DNA of 64,000 nucleotides. Origin: Gammaproteobacteria bacterium. Its GTDB lineage: Bacteria; Pseudomonadota; Gammaproteobacteria; Pseudomonadales; Pseudohongiellaceae. A model generated the notes under the pieces. It was not told where the DNA came from. It made no database searches and was given only the letters and a program-made list of their open reading frames with translations. Positions 35,856-46,108 of the stretch are shown here, piece after piece (positions within the stretch are counted from its first letter, which is position 1; each line of letters starts with the position of its first letter). Location: positions 62,001 to 126,000 of the forward strand of contig JAURLQ010000089.1 of NCBI GenBank assembly GCA_030831125.1, read 5' to 3'. The translations under genes and the position numbers were made by a program.

Positions 35856-36122
35856 GAGGATAATCTGTTGAATTGGTCATGATACCAAATTGCATGAGAC
35901 AGCTTCACTAGTAACACCATTGTTATCCGGTATTACCGTGTATCATCTGAAGCTGTCCATTGATGTGTATGTATTGTCTCGGCAGTGTCACAGGAGCAAG
36001 TATATCCGTCATGGAATTTTTCATTGAATCAACCACTTGTTGACCATAATGAAAGTGACATTTATATTTGATCGCCTGTCTGATCAGTGCCCTGCAGGGC
36101 TTCACAACAAATTGCGCAATTC

Positions 36123-36335
36123 ATGAGCCACGCAAGTTTCAAAAGTCTGGAAGACAAGGTTGATACCCTTATCAAGCTTTGTGACGACATCCGCAGGGAA
36201 AACCAGATGCTGAGAGATCGGGAAAGCAACTGGAAGCATGAGCGGGAAACCCTGCTCGGCAAGAACAATCTGGCCAGAGTACGTCTCGAGAAAGTACTAC
36301 GTCGCCTGAAGACACTGGAACAGGGACAAACATGA
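36123..36335 (+). CDS. TIGR02449 family coiled-coil protein (ZapB-like)
   Basis: 70 residues from ATG 36123. Essentially one coiled coil: SLEDKVDTLIKLCDDIRREN, then LRDRESNWKHERETLLGKN and LEKVLRRLKTLEQG with heptad Leu spacing. This is the small protein regularly encoded just before zapA (TIGR02449), resembling the division factor ZapB. It overlaps the zapA start by four bases (ATGATG), so the two are coupled. Role in division is inferred from this pairing. Confidence 0.85.
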   Translation: MSHASFKSLEDKVDTLIKLCDDIRRENQMLRDRESNWKHERETLLGKNNLARVRLEKVLRRLKTLEQGQT

Positions 36336-36649
36336 TGCCCGCACCAACAGGCACAGTAACCATTTCCATCATGGGCCGCGAATACCAGATCAGTTGCCCG
36401 CCCGAGGAAGAGGAGAAGCTGAGAAAATCAGCCCGCTATCTTGTTCAGCAAATGGAATTAACCAAAAGCCGCGGCGCTTCTCTGGCTTTTGAAAAAATAG
36501 CCGTGATTACTGCATTGAACCTTGCCGTTGATCTGCTTGAAACCAACCAGAACGCTACAACCAGCGAAAACGCCTCCCTGCAGGAAATAAAGCAGCTTGA
36601 AAAGAAAATCGATGCCGCACTACTGGCCAGTCGTCAGATTGAAATCTGA
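36332..36649 (+). CDS. zapA: Cell division protein ZapA
   Basis: 105 residues. N-terminal globular part VTISIMGREYQISCPPEEEEKLRKSARYLVQQM, then a long coiled coil (LNLAVDLLETNQNA...IKQLEKKIDAALL). ZapA bundles FtsZ filaments at midcell. Overlaps the TIGR02449 gene and is followed by 6S RNA, the gammaproteobacterial order zapA-ssrS-ygfA. Confidence 0.93.
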   Translation: MMPAPTGTVTISIMGREYQISCPPEEEEKLRKSARYLVQQMELTKSRGASLAFEKIAVITALNLAVDLLETNQNATTSENASLQEIKQLEKKIDAALLASRQIEI

Positions 36650-36692
36650 ACCTTTCTTTTCAATCCCGCCTGTTTTATCCCTCTGTTTGAAC

Positions 36693-36698
36693 TATAAT
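36693..36698 (+). promoter_or_regulatory. -10 box of the 6S RNA promoter
   Basis: A perfect TATAAT sits about eight bases before the predicted 5' end of 6S RNA. TGTTTT at 36671-36676, 16 bases upstream, is the likely -35. Confidence 0.7.
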
Positions 36699-36701
36699 GC
36701 A

Positions 36702-36877
36702 TCTCCCTGGGGTACTTGCCAGTCGGACGAGTTCTTGAGCCGATATCTTTGATCCGGAGGCTTTGCCCAATGGCGTCAGTGTGCATGTCCGCTTTGCGGA
36801 AAGCCTTAGACGCCGGACTGGCCACCACCTGAACCTTACGGTTCAGGGCAAGTTTGACAGCGGTATTCCCGGGGATA
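36702..36877 (+). ncRNA. ssrS: 6S RNA
   Basis: About 176 bases between zapA and the 5-formyl-THF cyclo-ligase gene, the conserved ssrS position. The ends pair (ATCTCCCTGGGGTACTTG with CGGTATTCCCGGGGAT). Inside are GAGCCGATAT, the GTGTGCATG...CGGAAAGCCTTA block and the hairpin CCTGAACCTTACGGTTCAGG, all shared with E. coli 6S RNA. It binds sigma-70 RNA polymerase holoenzyme and down-regulates transcription in stationary phase. Exact ends are estimates. Confidence 0.92.
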
Positions 36878-36947
36878 TTTTTACTTGCCTGTATTGCCTC
36901 TGCCAGTTCCACGCCTGTCCTGAAATTTCCAGATCGAGCCTGCAAAC

Positions 36948-37550
36948 TTGTCCACTCCCATTGAGCAAATACAAGAGCAAAAAAAACTGTTGCGCAAGCA
37001 GTTGAGAGAACGCCGTCGAAAACTTACTGAACAGCAACAGGCACTTGCCAGCCGTAAACTGTTCAACAATCTGTCCACTCACGAATTTTTCCTGTCGAGC
37101 CAGCACATCACTTTTACACTGGCCAGGGATGGCGAAATTGATACCCTCCCCCTGATGCTGGAGGCTCACCGACTTGGCAAGCATTGCTATCTGCCTGTCA
37201 TGACAACCAGGGACAATGTCGACCTGCTGGTTTTCAGGGAATGGCAACCTGATATTTCCCTTGCAACAAACAGCTATGGAATTGATGAGCCCCCAGGAAA
37301 GGAATGTTCGCCTGCAGACCTCGATCTGGTCCTGCTGCCACTGGTAGGGTTCGACAGCTCATGCAATCGTCTGGGTATGGGTAAGGGCTACTATGACCAT
37401 ACCTTTGCATTTATTCGCGAGGAGCAACATGACAAACCTGTCCTGTTGGGACTGGCACATGAATGTCAGAGGGTAGAAAGACTGGAGGTGGCGTCCTGGG
37501 ACGTTCCTCTGAGTGCTATTGTGACCGATCAGGCCTGGTACAGGCCCTGA
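36948..37550 (+). CDS. ygfA: 5-formyltetrahydrofolate cyclo-ligase (MTHFS)
   Basis: 200 residues from TTG 36948, the only start that gives the basic N-terminus (KKLLRKQLRERRRKL) expected for the family. Motifs: DGEIDTLPLM, CYLPVMTTRDNVDLLVF and the nucleotide-binding loop VGFDSSCNRLGMGKGYYDHTF. It converts 5-formyl-THF to 5,10-methenyl-THF with ATP. It follows 6S RNA, from which it is partly transcribed in E. coli. Confidence 0.9.
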   Translation: MSTPIEQIQEQKKLLRKQLRERRRKLTEQQQALASRKLFNNLSTHEFFLSSQHITFTLARDGEIDTLPLMLEAHRLGKHCYLPVMTTRDNVDLLVFREWQPDISLATNSYGIDEPPGKECSPADLDLVLLPLVGFDSSCNRLGMGKGYYDHTFAFIREEQHDKPVLLGLAHECQRVERLEVASWDVPLSAIVTDQAWYRP

Positions 37551-37561
37551 CGGCGATTATT

Positions 37562-37654
37562 CTAGAGCAGCCCGCTTTGGGCTACTGAACTGATGAGCAG
37601 GCCTGCACTGAACAATACGATAAGCACAGCCATCAAGTCGGGTTTCTTGCGCAT
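37562..37654 (-). CDS. Small hydrophobic protein (30 aa)
   Basis: A 30-codon frame from ATG 37654 to TAG 37562, preceded by AGGAAG six bases before the start. The peptide has a basic head MRKKPD and one membrane segment LMAVLIVLFSAGLLISSVAQ. I have an impression of similar short peptides in related Gammaproteobacteria but cannot name a family. The stop lies 11 bases after the ygfA stop (convergent) and the start lies 28 bases from the large inverted repeat at 37682-37735. Confidence 0.55.
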   Translation of the reverse strand: MRKKPDLMAVLIVLFSAGLLISSVAQSGLL

Positions 37655-37681
37655 AATGCTTCCTATGAACCCATGTTTTTT

Positions 37682-37735
37682 AGCAAGTTAGGGCGGCATA
37701 TTTACAACGCTTTTAGGTATGCCTTCTAACTTGCT
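37682..37735. repeat. 54-base inverted repeat upstream of rpiA
   Basis: AGCAAGTTAG (37682-37691) pairs perfectly with CTAACTTGCT (37726-37735), and inside it GGCATA pairs with TATGCC (37718-37723), leaving a ~17-base loop. No T-run follows directly, so it is not an ordinary terminator. It sits between the divergent small ORF (start 37654) and rpiA (start 37853), where it could be an RNA structure or a protein site. Confidence 0.6.
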
Positions 37736-37852
37736 GAACTATAAGACTTATACCTGCCGCGATCAACATTTATTTTGAAGGCCAAGCTGCACTGGCTTGC
37801 ACCCTGCATGCAAAGCTAGACTCTCCCCTGAATCACCATCGAGGACATCACT

Positions 37853-38527
37853 ATGAACCAGAACGAGCTGAAGCAGGCTGTTGCCAAAGCTGCCTTTGAA
37901 TATGTGAAACGTCATCTGAGACAGGACAGCGTCATCGGCGTTGGTACCGGCTCAACTGCCAATCTGTTCATCGATGAACTGGCTGCGATCAAATATGATA
38001 TTCAGGCCACCGTTGCCAGCTCGGAAGAAAGTGCCCGTCGACTCAAAGGGCATGGCATCACAGTGCTTGACCTGAACAGTGTGAGTGAAGTGCAGATCTA
38101 TGTTGATGGTGCAGATGAGGCCAACGAATACCTGCAGCTTATCAAGGGAGGCGGTGCCGCGCTGACCCGGGAAAAGATAGTGGCAGCCGTTGCCAGGGAA
38201 TTTGTCTGCATTGCAGATGAAAGCAAGATGGTGCAGGTGCTGGGCAAATTTCCGCTGCCTGTAGAAGTCATTCCAATGGCACGCAGTCATGTGGGCCGTG
38301 AAATCGTCAAACTCGGCGGCGATCCGGTCTATCGTGAAGGTGTTGTCACTGACAATGGAAATATCATCCTTGATGTCCATAACATGAGCATTGTGGATCC
38401 CAGAAAACTTGAAGCCGCTCTGAACCAGATAACCGGCGTGGTGACCAACGGACTGTTTGCGATACGCCCGGCTGACCTGTTGCTGCTGGGCACATCTGAA
38501 GGGGTTAGAACCCTGCGCGCCAGGTAA
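37853..38527 (+). CDS. rpiA: Ribose-5-phosphate isomerase A
   Basis: 224 residues from ATG 37853 (GAGGACATC upstream). Signature blocks: [56 protein letters not shown] and [11 protein letters not shown], with catalytic Asp and Lys present. It interconverts ribose-5-P and ribulose-5-P in the pentose phosphate pathway. It converges with fba and shares the window with transketolase, so both ends of the non-oxidative branch are here. Confidence 0.96.
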   Translation: MNQNELKQAVAKAAFEYVKRHLRQDSVIGVGTGSTANLFIDELAAIKYDIQATVASSEESARRLKGHGITVLDLNSVSEVQIYVDGADEANEYLQLIKGGGAALTREKIVAAVAREFVCIADESKMVQVLGKFPLPVEVIPMARSHVGREIVKLGGDPVYREGVVTDNGNIILDVHNMSIVDPRKLEAALNQITGVVTNGLFAIRPADLLLLGTSEGVRTLRAR

Positions 38528-38638
38528 TCAGTGCCGACCCGGCCAGGGTCAAAACACTGGAGCAATTTGAGGCGGGAATATGGGCGCGCATGCACGCCCC
38601 CACGATTTATTCGTGATTCTCGTTTGCGCGTTGAATTA

Positions 38639-39706
38639 TCAGTTCACCCTGGCTGCGTAAGTGCCTTTGGCATATTTGTCTGCCATCTGCTCAAGTGAAT
38701 AGATCTTGCCAATCGTTGAAATCTGCCCGGCAGTGCCGAAGGCCTCCAGTCGTGATTTGACCACCTCCTTCATTGCCGTGATTGTCGGTGCCAGGAATTT
38801 TCTCGGGTCGAATTCACTTTTGTTTTCAGCAAGGAATTTGCGTACTGCACCCGTTGAGGCCAACCTCAGGTCTGTATCAATATTCACTTTGCGTACCCCA
38901 TGCTTGATCCCTTCCTGGATCTGCTCCAATGGCACACCATAGGTTTCCTTCATTTCTCCGCCGAAATCGTTGATGACTTTCAGCCATTCCTGCGGCACAG
39001 AAGAAGAACCATGCATGACCAGATGTGTATTGGGGAGTCGCTTGTGGATTTCGGCAATGCGGCCAATAGCCAGAATGTCTCCTGTGGGGGGACGGGTAAA
39101 CTTGTAGGCACCATGACTGGTACCAACAGCAATCGCGAGCGCATCCACACCGGTATCTTTTACAAAGGAAGCAGCTTCTTCCGGATCAGTCAGCAGCTGG
39201 CTGTGATCGAGCACGCCTTCTGCACCAATGCCGTCCTCTTCACCAGCCATACCTGTTTCCAGTGAGCCCAGACAACCGATCTCTCCTTCAACCGAAACAC
39301 CACAGGCATGCGCCATGGCAACAGTCAGTTTGGTAACCCTGACGTTATAGTCGTAATCAGTGGGGGTCTTGCCGTCTTCAGCCAGTGAGCCATCCATCAT
39401 TACCGAGGAAAAGCCAAGCTGTATTGAACGCTGGCAAACTGCCGGTGCAACACCATGGTCCTGGTGCATCACGATCGGAATATGCGGAAACTCCTCAATT
39501 GCTGCAGCAATCAGATGCCTGAGAAAATTGGAGCCGGCATATTTGCGCGCACCAGCAGATGCCTGCAGGATAACCGGACTGTTGACTTCATCGGCTCCCA
39601 TCATGATGGCGCGCACCTGTTCAAGATTGTTCACATTGAACGCTGGCACACCGTAGGAATTTTCTGCTGCATGATCGAGCAACTGACGAAGACTGATAAG
39701 AGCCAT
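38639..39706 (-). CDS. fba: Class II fructose-1,6-bisphosphate aldolase (Calvin-cycle subtype)
   Basis: 355 residues, start ATG 39706 with AAAGGA upstream. Zn ligands in IVMHQDHG and the later [42 protein letters not shown] and [14 protein letters not shown] are the class II-A blocks of the longer Calvin-cycle-type enzyme. Cleaves fructose-1,6-bisphosphate in glycolysis or builds it in gluconeogenesis. 42 bases after pgk, as in many Proteobacteria. No RuBisCO gene is seen, so a glycolytic/gluconeogenic role is assumed. Confidence 0.95.
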   Translation of the reverse strand: MALISLRQLLDHAAENSYGVPAFNVNNLEQVRAIMMGADEVNSPVILQASAGARKYAGSNFLRHLIAAAIEEFPHIPIVMHQDHGVAPAVCQRSIQLGFSSVMMDGSLAEDGKTPTDYDYNVRVTKLTVAMAHACGVSVEGEIGCLGSLETGMAGEEDGIGAEGVLDHSQLLTDPEEAASFVKDTGVDALAIAVGTSHGAYKFTRPPTGDILAIGRIAEIHKRLPNTHLVMHGSSSVPQEWLKVINDFGGEMKETYGVPLEQIQEGIKHGVRKVNIDTDLRLASTGAVRKFLAENKSEFDPRKFLAPTITAMKEVVKSRLEAFGTAGQISTIGKIYSLEQMADKYAKGTYAARVN

Positions 39707-39748
39707 GATTTCTGTCCTTTATTTTTTACTAGATCTGTGAATATGTTT

Positions 39749-40948
39749 TCAGCACAGCGGGCAGCTGTGTGGCTTTGCCCGCTCCTGCAAAATTGCCACT
39801 GCAGGCAACACATCACCCTGAACGAATTCAAGAAAGGCGCCACCTCCGGTTGAAATATATGAAATGTCGTTCTGTATACCGTATTTTTCAATTGCCGTGA
39901 TTGTTTCTCCGCCACCGGCTATGGAAAAGCCCTTGTTGGCAGCAATAGCTTTGGCAACCGCTTCTGTGCCTTTGGCAAATGCCGGAAACTCGAATACCCC
40001 GACAGGGCCGTTCCAGAGAATTGTCGATGCACTGTTGATGGTTTCAACCAGGGCCGCCGCAGAGGCGGGGCCAATATCCAGAATCATGTCATCAGGGCCC
40101 ACGTCATCCACAGACTTGACGGCAGGTGTGGCATCGACAGAAAACTCGCTGGCCACAACCACATCCACCGGCAGCGGGATATGTGTGCGTGCCATAATGT
40201 TACGAGCGCATTCGATCATGTCATTTTCACAAAGTGACTTGCCAACCGGCTTGCCTGCTGCCGCAAGAAAGGTATTTGCTATACCTCCTCCCACTACCAG
40301 CGAATCGACTTTCTGTGAAAGCGCCTCCAGCACCTGGAGTTTGCTGGAAACCTTGGCACCTCCGACCATTGCAAGCAATGGCCGCACAGGATTGCTCAGG
40401 GCACGATCCAGCGCATCAAGCTCGGCAACAAGCAAGGGTCCCGCACAGGCAATTCTTGCGAATTTTGCAACACCGTGGGTGCTCGCCTGCGCGCGGTGGG
40501 CAGTGCCGAAGGCGTCCATGACAAACACATCGGCAAGGCTGGCGTAGTAGGCCGCCAATTCATCCGAGTTTTTCTTTTCACCAGGATTCATACGGACATT
40601 TTCGAGCAACACACAGGCGCCCTGAGGCAGTGCCGCAGCCTGTTCGGCACTGAAAACCTGCGGCATTACCTGGACTTCCCTACCCAGCTGTTCACCAAGA
40701 TGGGCAGCTACCGGTGCCAGCGCCGAGTCTGGTTGTTGTTCAAGTGGTACGCCTTCCTCCGGGCGTCCAAGATGGGACATCAGGATTACGGTTGCGCCCT
40801 TGTCCAGTGCCATTTTTATGGTGGGAAGCGCGGCCCTTATACGGGCATCATTGACCACCTTTCCCTTTTTTACAGGGACATTCAGGTCCTCGCGGATCAG
40901 AACCCGCTTGCCCTGCAAATCAAGATCGGCCATTGCCAGAATTGTCAT
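39749..40948 (-). CDS. pgk: Phosphoglycerate kinase
   Basis: 399 residues from ATG 40948 (GAGG at spacing five; an upstream ATG at 40984 lacks family sequence). [45 protein letters not shown] and the C-terminal ATP-binding [16 protein letters not shown]...[12 protein letters not shown] are diagnostic. Glycolysis/gluconeogenesis. The final residues (AKPHSCPLC) extend slightly past the usual end. The PiT transporter gene lies between it and epd. Confidence 0.97.
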   Translation of the reverse strand: MTILAMADLDLQGKRVLIREDLNVPVKKGKVVNDARIRAALPTIKMALDKGATVILMSHLGRPEEGVPLEQQPDSALAPVAAHLGEQLGREVQVMPQVFSAEQAAALPQGACVLLENVRMNPGEKKNSDELAAYYASLADVFVMDAFGTAHRAQASTHGVAKFARIACAGPLLVAELDALDRALSNPVRPLLAMVGGAKVSSKLQVLEALSQKVDSLVVGGGIANTFLAAAGKPVGKSLCENDMIECARNIMARTHIPLPVDVVVASEFSVDATPAVKSVDDVGPDDMILDIGPASAAALVETINSASTILWNGPVGVFEFPAFAKGTEAVAKAIAANKGFSIAGGGETITAIEKYGIQNDISYISTGGGAFLEFVQGDVLPAVAILQERAKPHSCPLC

Positions 40949-41087
40949 ATCAACCTCATCAACTGCCAGTGCTGATAACTGCATCGGGAGTAGATCATAT
41001 CAAATGTCCCGTTCAATTAATGCGCCCGTAAATCCCGGGCGTCATATGCCTGCAATCGTCATACCAGCACTGAAAACCGTTACAGTT

Positions 41088-42659
41088 TCAGAATATTGTT
41101 CGCAGGATCAGGAAAATCGCGGCACTGAGGAAGGCAGCTGCCGGTAGCGTTATAACCCAGGCTAGTGCAATCGGCTTCATCAGGCCCCAGTTTGTCTCAC
41201 GGTTGACCATACCTATGCCAAGCACTGAACCTATGAGTATATGCGTACTGGAGACTGGAATGCCCAGCAAAGATGCCATCAGAACAATTGCGGATGCAGA
41301 AAGCTCTGCAGCAAAGCCCGATGCAGGATGGAGGGATGTGAGGTGATGCCCTACTGTCATGATCACTTCCCTGCCAATGAACCACAATCCGGCAATCATT
41401 GCGATCCCGAACGACACCATGGCTACAGTAGGAATGGCAGCAGTGCTGGTCAGCTCCCCTGTACGCAACACATCGAGAATAGCAGCAAATGGACCAACCG
41501 CATTGGCAATGTCATTTGAGCCATGACTGAAAGCAAAACCGGAAGCCGTGAAAACCTGCATCCAGCTGAACAACTGCACAGTGGTGCGGCTCAAAGGCTC
41601 TCTGCGCATGGTTTTGGCAACGATCATGGCACCCATCCACACGGCTGCCGCTACCATCCCCATGATCAACAGTTTGAAGATATTGGTCAGCTGAAGATCA
41701 AGATTGTTCAAGCCCTTGAACAGGAGCATGGCTGCAATGATCATGGCACCAAATGCTGCAACCAGTGGCACCCAGTATTCTATGGCCCTGTGCGCATTGA
41801 GATCATCTTCCTTCTGTTTGAGCTTTTCCAGGTCCTGGAACAATTCAGACTGCAGCCTGGTGATATTGAAATCACGGTCACTGTGCTCGATCACATCCCT
41901 TGCCAGCATTGAGGTAATTGCCGCCTTGCCCGCATTATCCATATTCTCGATAGAACGCAGCAGACCTTCCTTGTGCATCCTGATTTCTTCCCTGATTTCA
42001 TCAAGCCTGTTTTCGGCCTCTTCGTTGTAATCGAGGATATGCCCTTTGATTACCTTGAAAAGCATGAATGACGCCAACCCGCCCAGAACCGGGGATATCA
42101 CCCAAGACATGGCAATAGTGCCTATCTGAGGCCAGTTGACCAGTGAAAGGGCGCTATCTCCGTTCTCCAGCACAATTCCTAGTGTAATAGCGCTACCAAC
42201 AATACCCCCGATAATTGAATGGGTAGTGGAAACAGGATAACCCCGCTTGCTGGCGAACAGGAGCCACAAGGCTGCTGCAAGCAGGGCCGCCATCATGATG
42301 TACATGAACTGGTTGGGATCACCTCCCAGACTATCCAGTTCAACGATACCACCCCTGATAGTGTTGGTAACTTCACCTCCCGCTATGATGGCACCACTGA
42401 CTTCAAAAATAGCAGCAACAACAAGAGCCTGGCGAAGTGTTAGAGTACCGGCACCGACGCTGGTACCAAAGGAATTGGCAACGTCATTACCACCGATGTT
42501 GAATGCCATGAAAAGGCCGAAGAACGTGGCAAGAGCGAACAAGGGAAAATGGGTACCATTGGTATAAGCCTGGCCCCAGAAAAGAAAATAGACAGTCATA
42601 CCTGTGAGAAGTATGCCGAAAAAAAGACTCAACCTGTCCAGACCTGGTTTTTCAGTCAC
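41088..42659 (-). CDS. PiT-family inorganic phosphate transporter
   Basis: 523 residues from GTG 42659 (GAGGGTAAAG upstream); an ATG at 42752 is in frame but its extra 31 residues are unlike the family and overlap the epd stop. The two PiT signatures are present: [22 protein letters not shown] and [14 protein letters not shown], plus [14 protein letters not shown] and [12 protein letters not shown]. About ten membrane spans with a large charged cytoplasmic loop (around residues 210-300) as in the longer PitA-like subgroup. It moves phosphate (or metal-phosphate) with H+ or Na+. It is inserted between epd and pgk, unusual for that cluster. Confidence 0.92.
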   Translation of the reverse strand: MTEKPGLDRLSLFFGILLTGMTVYFLFWGQAYTNGTHFPLFALATFFGLFMAFNIGGNDVANSFGTSVGAGTLTLRQALVVAAIFEVSGAIIAGGEVTNTIRGGIVELDSLGGDPNQFMYIMMAALLAAALWLLFASKRGYPVSTTHSIIGGIVGSAITLGIVLENGDSALSLVNWPQIGTIAMSWVISPVLGGLASFMLFKVIKGHILDYNEEAENRLDEIREEIRMHKEGLLRSIENMDNAGKAAITSMLARDVIEHSDRDFNITRLQSELFQDLEKLKQKEDDLNAHRAIEYWVPLVAAFGAMIIAAMLLFKGLNNLDLQLTNIFKLLIMGMVAAAVWMGAMIVAKTMRREPLSRTTVQLFSWMQVFTASGFAFSHGSNDIANAVGPFAAILDVLRTGELTSTAAIPTVAMVSFGIAMIAGLWFIGREVIMTVGHHLTSLHPASGFAAELSASAIVLMASLLGIPVSSTHILIGSVLGIGMVNRETNWGLMKPIALAWVITLPAAAFLSAAIFLILRTIF

Positions 42660-42738
42660 CGTCTTTACCCTCAGTTCATTTGGCTGGTTCTGCAAATCCG
42701 GATTGATCCGGCAATCCCCTGGATACCGATTCCAGCAC

Positions 42739-43755
42739 TCATAATTTTGCAAGTATAGCGGCTACATCCAGCATACGATTGGCATAGCCCCATTCGTTAT
42801 CAAACCATGTCAGGACCTTTATGAGATAGCCTCCACTGACCCTTGTCTGCCCCAGATCAACTATTGCAGAGCGTGGATCATGGTTGAAATCGCAGGAAGC
42901 CAGTGGCTCATCGGTAAACGACAGCACTCCGGCAGGATACCGGCTCGAGGCCTCCCTGATCATTCCGTTCACAGCTGCTGCATCCACACGTTTCTTTACC
43001 ACAACCGAGAGGTCGATGGCCGACACATTCACGGTGGGTACCCGCATGGCCTGTGCCTCAAAGCAGCCGGACAACTGGGGCAGTATCCTGTCAATGCCGC
43101 GGGCAAGGGCTGTGTCTACTGGAATAATGGACTGGAACGCGCTGCGGGTCTTGCGCAGGTCGGTATGGTGGTACGCATCTATAACGGGCTGATCGTTCAT
43201 TGCCGAGTGAATCGTGGTGATCACGCCATGCTCAACGCCAAAGGCAGCATGAAGACTGTGAATTACCGGCACGATACAGTTGGTAGTGCATGAAGCACTG
43301 GAAACTACCCTGTGCCCCGCTTCAAGCGTTTCATGATTCACACCATAGACTATGGTGGCATCCACGTCGGGTTCTGCAGGCTGGGAAAACAGCACTCTGC
43401 CTGCACCCTGTTGCAGATGCAGTTCGGCAGTGGGCCTGTCAGAAAACACCCCGGTACACTCCATCACCAGGTCAATTGACAAGTCGCGCCAAGGCAGGCG
43501 GTCAAGGGAATCGATATGTGTAACCAACAGCTCAGTGCCATTGATCACCAGTTTGTTGCCGGCAATGGCGACTTCACCCGGAAACTTGCCATGGGTGCTG
43601 TCATAGCGTGTCAGATGCGCAAGCGTCTGCAGATCCGCGAGTTCGTTGAGAGCCACAAACTCGAGCCCGGGCCACAGGGCAGGATTTTCAAACCAGGCAC
43701 GCACCACGCTGCGCCCGATCCGACCCATCCCGTTAACAGCTATACGGTAACCCAT
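42739..43755 (-). CDS. epd: Erythrose-4-phosphate / glyceraldehyde-3-phosphate dehydrogenase
   Basis: 338 residues. NAD-binding N-terminus [17 protein letters not shown], catalytic Cys in SSASCTTNC, general-base His in [17 protein letters not shown], and C-terminal [20 protein letters not shown]...[18 protein letters not shown] and the order tkt-epd-pgk-fba are typical of Epd, which makes erythronate-4-P for pyridoxal phosphate; but the same family includes GapA/GapB, so a glycolytic GAPDH cannot be excluded from sequence alone. 27 bases after transketolase. Confidence 0.9.
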   Translation of the reverse strand: MGYRIAVNGMGRIGRSVVRAWFENPALWPGLEFVALNELADLQTLAHLTRYDSTHGKFPGEVAIAGNKLVINGTELLVTHIDSLDRLPWRDLSIDLVMECTGVFSDRPTAELHLQQGAGRVLFSQPAEPDVDATIVYGVNHETLEAGHRVVSSASCTTNCIVPVIHSLHAAFGVEHGVITTIHSAMNDQPVIDAYHHTDLRKTRSAFQSIIPVDTALARGIDRILPQLSGCFEAQAMRVPTVNVSAIDLSVVVKKRVDAAAVNGMIREASSRYPAGVLSFTDEPLASCDFNHDPRSAIVDLGQTRVSGGYLIKVLTWFDNEWGYANRMLDVAAILAKL

Positions 43756-43782
43756 GATGTACTACCTGGTTGGCAGAGCTGA

Positions 43783-45810
43783 TCAGAACAACGATTCAAC
43801 GGTAGCCACAACAGTCCCGGCGTCAAATCCGAAGTGTTTCATGACATCGCCACCAGGTGCAGACTCTCCGAAACTCCGCAGTCCCACCACCTTGCCGTCA
43901 AGACCAACATATTTGTACCAGCAGTCAGTATGCCCGGCCTCAACAGCGACACGACGGCGCACTGCCCCGGGCAGCACTGCTTCCCTGTATGCTTCATCCT
44001 GACTGTCAAAAACGGTAGTTGAAGGCATAGATACAAGGCGCACCTTTTTGCCACTTGCCTGCAACTCAAGCACTGCCTGACGGGCAATGTCTACCTCGGA
44101 ACCGGTAGCAATCACTATGGCCTCAGGAGCTCCTTCACAGTCAACAAGCACATAGGCGCCCTTGCTGATCAGGGCAACCTGCCCGGAGGTACGCGGTACA
44201 TGGTTGAGTCCCTGCCGGGAAAGCACCAGCGCGGTTGGGCCTGTTCTGTTCAGCAGCGCCGCTTTCCAGGCAACAGCAGTTTCAACACTGTCGGCCGGTC
44301 GCCAGACCATCATGTTGGGCGTGCCGCGCAGGTTGGCAATTTGCTCAACCGGTTGATGAGTGGGGCCATCTTCACCCTGGCCGATGGAGTCATGCGTGAA
44401 TACATAGATGCTCTGCTGTTTCATCAGGGCAGCCATGCGAACAGCGTTACGGGCGTATTCCATGAAAATCAGGAAAGTGCCTGCGTAGGGAATGAAGCCT
44501 CCATGCAGTGCTATTCCGTTATTGATGGCTGCCATGGCAAATTCGCGCACACCATAATAGATGTAGTTACCTGCCGGATCCCGCGATACCGGCAAACTGC
44601 CGCTCCAGTTGGTGAGATTGGAACCTGTCAGATCGGCAGACCCCCCGATGAGCTCGGGCAACATGCGGCCAAAGTTGGCAATACAGTTCTGGGAAGCCTT
44701 GCGGCTGGCGATATTTTCACCCTTTTCCTGGCACTGCCTGATGAACTCTTCGGATTGTTTTTCGAAATCGGAATAGAACTCTCCACGCAGGCGACGCACA
44801 AATTCCATCGCCAGCTCAGGATGCTCTTCTTCATAACGGGCAAAGAGCTCCTTCCATGCAGATTCCTGCTGGAAACCCTTTTCACGGGCGTCCCAGGTTT
44901 TGTATATCTCGGACGGGATATCGAAAGGCATATGGAACCATTCGAGAGCGGCTCTTGTTGCCTGGATTTCCTCTGCCCCGAGGGGGGCACCATGGCAGCT
45001 TTCCTTGCCCTGCTTGTTCGGAGAACCAAAGCCGATGATGGTTTTGCAGATAATCAGTGTTGGCTGTGCGTCATTACTGCGAGCTGCCTCAGTTGCAGCT
45101 ATTATTTCTTCCGGATTGTGCCCATCAGCCTGCAGCACCTGCCATCCATAAGCCCTGAAACGCGCCGCTGTGTCGTCCCCGAACCATTCGTCAACTTCTC
45201 CATCAATCGAAATACCATTGTCATCGTAATAGACAATCAGTTTGCCCAGTTTCAGGGAAGCAGCAAGGGAGCAGGCTTCATGTGAAATCCCTTCCATCAG
45301 GCAGCCATCGCCAACAAAGGCCCACGTGTAATGATCCACCACTTTGAAATTGTCACGATTGAACTGGGCAGCGAGGGTGCGCTCGGCAAGCGCCATACCC
45401 ACGGCATTGGCCAGTCCCTGCCCCAGCGGACCAGTGGTGGTTTCAACACCTGGCGTATAACCGTATTCGGGATGGCCCGGGGTTTTCGAATGTAGCTGGC
45501 GGAAATTCCGGAGATCCTCTATGCCAAGGTCATAGCCACTGAGATGAAGCAGGGAGTAGACCAGCATGGATCCATGGCCATTGGACATGACAAAACGATC
45601 CCGGTTTGGCCACTTGGGGTTGCCAGGATTGTGTTTCAGATAGTCGTTCCAAAGTACTTCGGCAATATCAGCCATACCCATGGGGGCACCGGGGTGACCG
45701 GAATTGGCTTTTTGAACAGCATCCATACTCAGGGCACGTATGGCATTGGCACATTCCCGGCGGGACGCCAGACGCTCACTACCACTGTTGCCAGGTTTTG
45801 CTTCCGGCAT
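43783..45810 (-). CDS. tkt: Transketolase
   Basis: 675 residues with GAGGAGT upstream of ATG 45810. Thiamine-diphosphate site: [42 protein letters not shown], and the C-terminal pyrimidine domain [23 protein letters not shown]. Transfers two-carbon units in the pentose phosphate (or Calvin) cycle. First gene of the tkt-epd-pit-pgk-fba run and divergent from metK. Confidence 0.97.
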   Translation of the reverse strand: MPEAKPGNSGSERLASRRECANAIRALSMDAVQKANSGHPGAPMGMADIAEVLWNDYLKHNPGNPKWPNRDRFVMSNGHGSMLVYSLLHLSGYDLGIEDLRNFRQLHSKTPGHPEYGYTPGVETTTGPLGQGLANAVGMALAERTLAAQFNRDNFKVVDHYTWAFVGDGCLMEGISHEACSLAASLKLGKLIVYYDDNGISIDGEVDEWFGDDTAARFRAYGWQVLQADGHNPEEIIAATEAARSNDAQPTLIICKTIIGFGSPNKQGKESCHGAPLGAEEIQATRAALEWFHMPFDIPSEIYKTWDAREKGFQQESAWKELFARYEEEHPELAMEFVRRLRGEFYSDFEKQSEEFIRQCQEKGENIASRKASQNCIANFGRMLPELIGGSADLTGSNLTNWSGSLPVSRDPAGNYIYYGVREFAMAAINNGIALHGGFIPYAGTFLIFMEYARNAVRMAALMKQQSIYVFTHDSIGQGEDGPTHQPVEQIANLRGTPNMMVWRPADSVETAVAWKAALLNRTGPTALVLSRQGLNHVPRTSGQVALISKGAYVLVDCEGAPEAIVIATGSEVDIARQAVLELQASGKKVRLVSMPSTTVFDSQDEAYREAVLPGAVRRRVAVEAGHTDCWYKYVGLDGKVVGLRSFGESAPGGDVMKHFGFDAGTVVATVESLF

Positions 45811-46108
45811 TGCAGACTCCTCAAATGCTTCAGATCAGTGATCCGGTTATCATGATTGTTGGCGTACCTGCGCTTTTCTTTTGCATCCCTGCCGGAATGG
45901 CAATCATGTCTGGTGCAGGCCCCGGATCAGGGGGCCGCTATTCTCTCGCAGGCTGCTCCCGATTGCCACTTGTACAGGGCCTCTACCTCATCAAAATACC
46001 GGCTTTTCAGGATGGGGACGTTTGCGTTGACATCGTGCGCGATGATACATTCACGCCCCTGTTTTACCCCGCTATCGAATCAAGAACAGAACAATCAAAG
46101 GAAAGTTT
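45811..46108. other. Divergent promoter region between tkt and metK
   Basis: About 300 bases. Contains a strong short hairpin, GGCCCC / GGGGCC with a seven-base loop (45918-45936), but no T-run and no recognisable SAM riboswitch core. A long plus-strand frame running through it into metK lacks protein-like sequence. Promoters for both genes must be here but could not be placed. Confidence 0.4.

Noticed and set aside
44200-45285. 361-codon plus-strand frame within tkt
   Set aside because: Antisense shadow of transketolase; composition is not protein-like.
45811-46108. SAM riboswitch before metK
   Set aside because: I looked for a SAM-I/II/IV-type core; only a simple GC hairpin is present and no conserved core could be matched.
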